Part shown: positions 6,254 to 9,484 of the stretch, in pieces
How positions within the stretch are numbered: the first letter of the stretch is position 1
How the letters are laid out: every line of letters starts with the position of its first letter
NCBI GenBank assembly: GCA_023256115.1
Contig: JAGDWU010000104.1
Coordinates: forward strand, 1 to 9,484
DNA: 9,484 nucleotides
Reading direction: 5' to 3'
DNA from: Candidatus Aenigmatarchaeota archaeon
Lineage (GTDB): Archaea; Aenigmatarchaeota; Aenigmatarchaeia; CG10238-14; SpSt-28
Made by a program: the position numbers and the translations under genes
Notes under the pieces: model-generated
Databases searched by the model: none
Told to the model about the DNA's origin: nothing
The model's input: the letters and a program-made list of their open reading frames with translations, nothing else

Positions 6254-7478
6254 TTTTTACCTCTTTGTAAATCTTTATCAGAGATTCTGCGTATTTCTTT
6301 TTATCTAACATAGTTTGAGCTCTATTTTTGAGATTTTGACTTAAAGTTTCTGTAACTTTTAGTTCCCACAATTTCAGAATACCATTACTAATAGATTCAA
6401 CATCGTAAGGGTCAAAATATATTCCTAAATCACCTAATTGATATGGCATGCCACATATATTTGATGTAGCAACTGGTTTTCCTAATATCATAGCCTCCCA
6501 TACTGGTAAACTTACAGATTCAAACAAGGTAGGAACAATAACCCCATGGCTCAATTGATAGAGGGAAACCAAGTCTTCTAAAGGAACAAATCCTAAGTAT
6601 TTTACATTCTCCTTTAAACCAAGAGAATTAATCATCGCCATTATCTTACCAAGCATACCATTATCAGAACCGGCTAATATTAAATTAATTATTACTCCTT
6701 TATCTCTTAACATCTTAATGGCTAACAATAATCTTTCGTGGTTTTTATCAGAAGCCAAAGTAGCTGGATAAAATATATACTTATCTGGCAGAGAATACTT
6801 TGCTTTTACCTTTGATAAATCTTCAATTATGGATAATCTGTTTGTATAAATGTCTGGCAGAGGGGAAACTAAGACTTCAATTTTTTGGTATGATGTGTTT
6901 AAAAATCTTATTATATCTTCCTTTACAAAGGGTACCTCTGTTATTATTTTTGAAGATTTTTGGGCTACTTTTTTAAAAATTTTTTTCATTGTTAAATGAG
7001 TAAAATAAAGTTTATCCGTAGGTTTTTTGGAAAATTCAGGATAAAATAACCTTAAATCATGCAAAGTTACAACAAATGGTTTCTCTACAAAGAAAGGTAT
7101 AGAGGAACAAGAGTGAAATACGGTGTAATGAATCAAATCCAGAGAATTTATTATATTTAAAGGTAGAGAAACGAATCCGGTCTTGGTGTAATCAAATTTT
7201 AAGTATTCTGTAAATGGAAGAAACATTGGAGCTACTCTGTAGATTTTTTTAAAAACTGAGAAATCTTCTACTAAGATAGGTTTAACAAATATTTTTTTCC
7301 ATCTTTCATTTTCTGTTATGTGTTCATAAAAGGGTCTATTTAATTCAGATAATATTAATACGTATTCATTTTCTGTATCGTACTTGTATAAACTTTCTAC
7401 TAATGCTAAAGAATAGGTATTAACACCAGTTAAGGATGGACCACCACCCAAAGAGGCAGCAAATATTCCTATTCTCAT
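6243..7478 (-). CDS. Family 4 glycosyltransferase (GT-B fold, mannosyltransferase-like)
   Basis: The 411-residue protein begins MRIGIFAASLGGGPSLTGVN, with a long glycine-rich loop (10-19) that leads into the first helix of the acceptor domain. TLHDLRLFYPEF (138-149) is typical of the subgroup that includes many O-antigen mannosyl- and related transferases. In the donor domain, YPATLASDKNHERLL (237-251) takes the place of the usual GRL-KG loop, with Lys245 as the likely phosphate contact. LILAGSDNG (266-274) and NVKYLGFV (291-298) follow. The EX7E motif is Glu320-SVSLPVW-Glu328, then AMILGKPVATS. It should act on the cytoplasmic face; the donor is unproved. AAGGAGG at 7490-7496, inside the Wzx tail, lies 11 nt before the ATG. 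The gene overlaps wzx by 4 bp and the GT2 gene behind it by 11 bp. Confidence 0.93.
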   Translation of the reverse strand: MRIGIFAASLGGGPSLTGVNTYSLALVESLYKYDTENEYVLILSELNRPFYEHITENERWKKIFVKPILVEDFSVFKKIYRVAPMFLPFTEYLKFDYTKTGFVSLPLNIINSLDLIHYTVFHSCSSIPFFVEKPFVVTLHDLRLFYPEFSKKPTDKLYFTHLTMKKIFKKVAQKSSKIITEVPFVKEDIIRFLNTSYQKIEVLVSPLPDIYTNRLSIIEDLSKVKAKYSLPDKYIFYPATLASDKNHERLLLAIKMLRDKGVIINLILAGSDNGMLGKIMAMINSLGLKENVKYLGFVPLEDLVSLYQLSHGVIVPTLFESVSLPVWEAMILGKPVATSNICGMPYQLGDLGIYFDPYDVESISNGILKLWELKVTETLSQNLKNRAQTMLDKKKYAESLIKIYKEVKNGK

Positions 7479-8956
7479 ACCTTTAAAACCCTCCTTTTAA
7501 TTTCGATGAAATCTGTTTTTGATATAAAAGTAAAGCCTATTAGAGTTAAAATTAATAAAAATAATAATGATCCAACAATAACTGAGTTAATAAAAGTAAT
7601 ATTTAGAATAAAATTAAACCCAATCATTACTATAACAATAATGTAAACCAAAGCTTTTAATAATAAATCTATATAGAATTTTTGTTCTACTCCTACAATT
7701 TTGTTTAGATAGTGTATATACACTGGATAAGGAAGTAAAATAAAGCTAAAAGCTACAGCAGCACCTATCAAACTGTATTTAGGCACTAATAAAACCGCTG
7801 CAACAAGATAAGAAACAGAACCTACAAATGATGAAATCATATTAATGTAAGATTTACCAATTCCATTATAAAAATAGTATCCAACATTTGAAATTGATAC
7901 AAAGAAAAATACTAAAGCTATGATTATAAGCAATGAGTAAGATTTTTCTGCTATGTTGTTTCCAATCCATAGAATTAGAAAAGGTTTTCCAAATAAAACT
8001 AAGCCAGTAAAAATTATGATAGAAGTTAGAAATAAATACTTTGTATATTTTATATATAACTCTTTTAATTTTTCTTTATCTCCAAAAGAATTTATAAAGC
8101 TAACAGCAGGCGTCAAAAATTGTATAACTGAGGATATAAATCCATTAGCCATCTGCACTATCATAAAAGGAATCTGGTAATAAGTTACTGCAGCTGTCCC
8201 TAAAAAGTAAGAGATAATCATTTTGTCTACACGAAAAACTATATTGCCAGTTATAGCATTTATACTTGTATATACACTAAAACCAAATATTTCTTTAAAA
8301 ACATCTTTCTTGAAAGATAAAGACAATTTTAAGGTTGGTAATAATTTTTTTGACGAGTAATAATACAGAAAAACGCCTAAAAGTTGAAAAATAACATAAA
8401 AGGTCATCATTTCTACTAAGCCATATCCTAAATAGAGTAGAAGAACACTTGACATTATAGAACAGAACCAAACAAAGTTTTGAATTTTAACTGCAACATC
8501 GTATCTCTGCAATGCTTTTGGTATGTTTGAAAATGTTGAAGATAGCAAATTTAGAAAAAAACCAACAGATACTATTTGAAAAGATAGTATAGAAGTTTCT
8601 AAATGTTCTGATTTTACTTTAAAGACATATAAGCTTAGAAATTTCGAAAATGTAAATATAATAACTGCTCCTAATAAGCCCATTATAACATTAATAAATA
8701 AAGAAGTATTTATGATGTCGTTTATTCTTTTAAAATCTCCTTTAGCTTCGTAATGGGATACAAATTTTATAATTCCTTGCCCAAAGCCTAAATCCAGAAA
8801 GGATAAAAGTCCCATAAGAGATATAACAAGAACATAGATACCATAAACTTCAGGAGTCAATTTATGGACAATGTAAGGAGTTGTGAAAAGCCCTACTAAA
8901 ACTGGAAATATAAAACCTATCGCATTATATACGGCATTTTTTAAATTATTTTTCAT
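7475..8956 (-). CDS. wzx: Wzx-type lipid-linked oligosaccharide flippase
   Basis: The 493-residue protein is polytopic, with about 12-14 predicted membrane helices, which is the normal size for the PST/Wzx branch of the MOP exporter superfamily. Family-like segments are GLFTTPYIVHKLTPEVYGIY (22-41), LDLGFGQGIIKFVSHYEAKG (54-73) and FRVDKMIISYFLG (241-253). A cytoplasmic loop precedes each half (near 205-220 and 292-305). Wzx moves the undecaprenyl-pyrophosphate-linked repeat unit from the cytoplasmic to the periplasmic face of the inner membrane, where Wzy uses it. The start chosen is the ATG that overlaps the broken methyltransferase gene by 11 bp (ATGAAAAATAA). The ribosome site there is poor (AAGAG directly against the ATG), so coupling to the upstream gene would be expected, and that gene is damaged. 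The tail carries a good ribosome site for the next gene. Confidence 0.93.
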   Translation of the reverse strand: MKNNLKNAVYNAIGFIFPVLVGLFTTPYIVHKLTPEVYGIYVLVISLMGLLSFLDLGFGQGIIKFVSHYEAKGDFKRINDIINTSLFINVIMGLLGAVIIFTFSKFLSLYVFKVKSEHLETSILSFQIVSVGFFLNLLSSTFSNIPKALQRYDVAVKIQNFVWFCSIMSSVLLLYLGYGLVEMMTFYVIFQLLGVFLYYYSSKKLLPTLKLSLSFKKDVFKEIFGFSVYTSINAITGNIVFRVDKMIISYFLGTAAVTYYQIPFMIVQMANGFISSVIQFLTPAVSFINSFGDKEKLKELYIKYTKYLFLTSIIIFTGLVLFGKPFLILWIGNNIAEKSYSLLIIIALVFFFVSISNVGYYFYNGIGKSYINMISSFVGSVSYLVAAVLLVPKYSLIGAAVAFSFILLPYPVYIHYLNKIVGVEQKFYIDLLLKALVYIIVIVMIGFNFILNITFINSVIVGSLLFLLILTLIGFTFISKTDFIEIKRRVLKV

Positions 8957-9484
8957 CTCTTACAATTTGAATCTTTTCAGCGATGCCTATTATATTTGTA
9001 GTGTTTATAAATCGGCTATCTAATGAAAAAATTTTACCTAATATAGTAGATATTATTTGTCTAACTGTTTTTTTCAGAATATTTTTTGTTAGATGTGGTT
9101 CGGGGATAACCCTGATATTTTTAAAGCCAACGGCTCTAAATAATTCATTTATACTTAGTTCTGTAAACATATTTCATGTGTAAATCCAGAATATCTTATA
9201 TAAATACCAGAAAGAGAACCACCGTAAGGAACTCTAATCAAGATTTAACCGTTATTTTCAAGTTTTTCATAGAGATAGATAGTAAACTTACTATTTCAGA
9301 CTTATTAAAGTGCTCGATAACATCAAACGCTATAATCAAATCCCATTTTTGGTCTGAGTTTCTGAAAAAGTCAAATACATCTTCATTTTTTACATCGATG
9401 TTAAAGTTTTGATATACATAATTGCAACATTCTGGAATTATGTCAACTGCTTGAATATTAGAAAATCCCATCTTTTTTAAACTA
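8946..9484 (-). pseudogene. SAM-dependent methyltransferase, frameshifted pseudogene (5' end beyond window)
   Basis: Three minus-strand frames together spell the C-terminal two-thirds of a class I SAM-dependent methyltransferase. From the window edge to about 9260, frame one gives GFSNIQAVDIIPE (the acidic SAM-ribose strand) and KWDLIIAFDVIEHF, typical of methyltransferases in polysaccharide clusters. After TTG at 9261-9259 the homologous reading shifts by one base. It then gives ILIRVPYGGSLSGIY and SGFTHEIC, but is interrupted by TAA at 9245-9247. Near 9165-9167 it shifts again, probably by loss of a T from a T-run, into FTELSINELFRAVGFKNIRV and a tail ending at 8946. The ATG at 9170 that opens this last piece is therefore internal, not a true start. 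Two single-base losses plus a nonsense codon make a working enzyme unlikely. Consensus sequencing error could explain the indels but less easily the stop. The substrate, possibly a sugar of the repeat unit, is unknown. Confidence 0.8.

Noticed and set aside
7953..8180. Plus-strand open frame opposite wzx
   Set aside because: Antisense shadow of a membrane-protein gene; no recognisable product.
9165..9261. Programmed ribosomal frameshifting in the methyltransferase gene
   Set aside because: No convincing slippery heptamer is visible, two separate shifts would be needed, and a TAA lies within the middle frame; gene decay is simpler.
8983..9412. Two plus-strand open frames opposite the methyltransferase
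   Set aside because: The minus strand carries clear methyltransferase motifs through this region; the plus frames have none.
1..9484. CRISPR array, insertion sequence, tRNA/rRNA gene, internal promoter or terminator
   Set aside because: No spaced direct repeats, terminal inverted repeats, transposase motifs, RNA gene consensus or hairpin followed by a T-run between genes was found; the genes leave almost no intergenic space.

Overview
The window is a stretch of a bacterial surface-polysaccharide (O-antigen, capsule or exopolysaccharide) locus of the Wzx/Wzy-dependent type. Every supported gene lies on the minus strand, so transcription runs from position 9484 towards position 1. The DNA is AT-rich (about one-third GC by eye, not computed) and the proteins are rich in Lys, Ile, Glu and Phe. 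A WecA-type initiating enzyme together with Wzx and Wzy points to a low-GC, probably Gram-negative bacterium. A thermophile of the Aquificota or Campylobacterota sort would fit, but that placement is a low-confidence inference from composition.

Layout in the direction of transcription: (1) 9484-8946, the 3' part of a SAM-dependent methyltransferase gene, broken by at least two frameshifts and one stop; (2) 8956-7475, the flippase Wzx; (3) 7478-6243, a GT4 glycosyltransferase; (4) 6253-5393, a GT2 glycosyltransferase; (5) 5390-5148, an 80-residue remnant matching only the C-terminal tail of a GT4 enzyme; (6) 5161-3884, the polymerase Wzy; (7) 3894-2725 and (8) 2728-1574, two more GT4 glycosyltransferases; (9) 1567-1460, a 35-codon small ORF behind a near-perfect Shine-Dalgarno sequence; (10) 1457-906, a WcaF-type left-handed beta-helix acetyltransferase; (11) 909-148, a second GT2 glycosyltransferase; (12) 140-1, the N-terminus of a WecA/MraY-family polyprenyl-phosphate sugar-1-phosphate transferase, cut by the window edge.

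Inferred pathway: the WecA-like enzyme loads the first sugar phosphate onto undecaprenyl phosphate. The five intact glycosyltransferases extend the repeat unit and the WcaF-like enzyme acetylates it. Wzx flips the lipid-linked unit across the inner membrane and Wzy polymerises it. No sugar-nucleotide synthesis, chain-length control or ligase gene is visible.

All genes are packed end to end with overlaps of 4, 11 or 14 bp or gaps of 2 or 7 bp. There is no gene-free stretch over 300 bp, and I found no convincing promoter, terminator, RNA gene, insertion sequence or CRISPR array. I did not find a new multi-gene system. The more unusual points are signs of recent remodelling (one pseudogene, one glycosyltransferase remnant, one orphan small ORF) and a recurring, nearly identical 11-bp stop/start overlap at three junctions.
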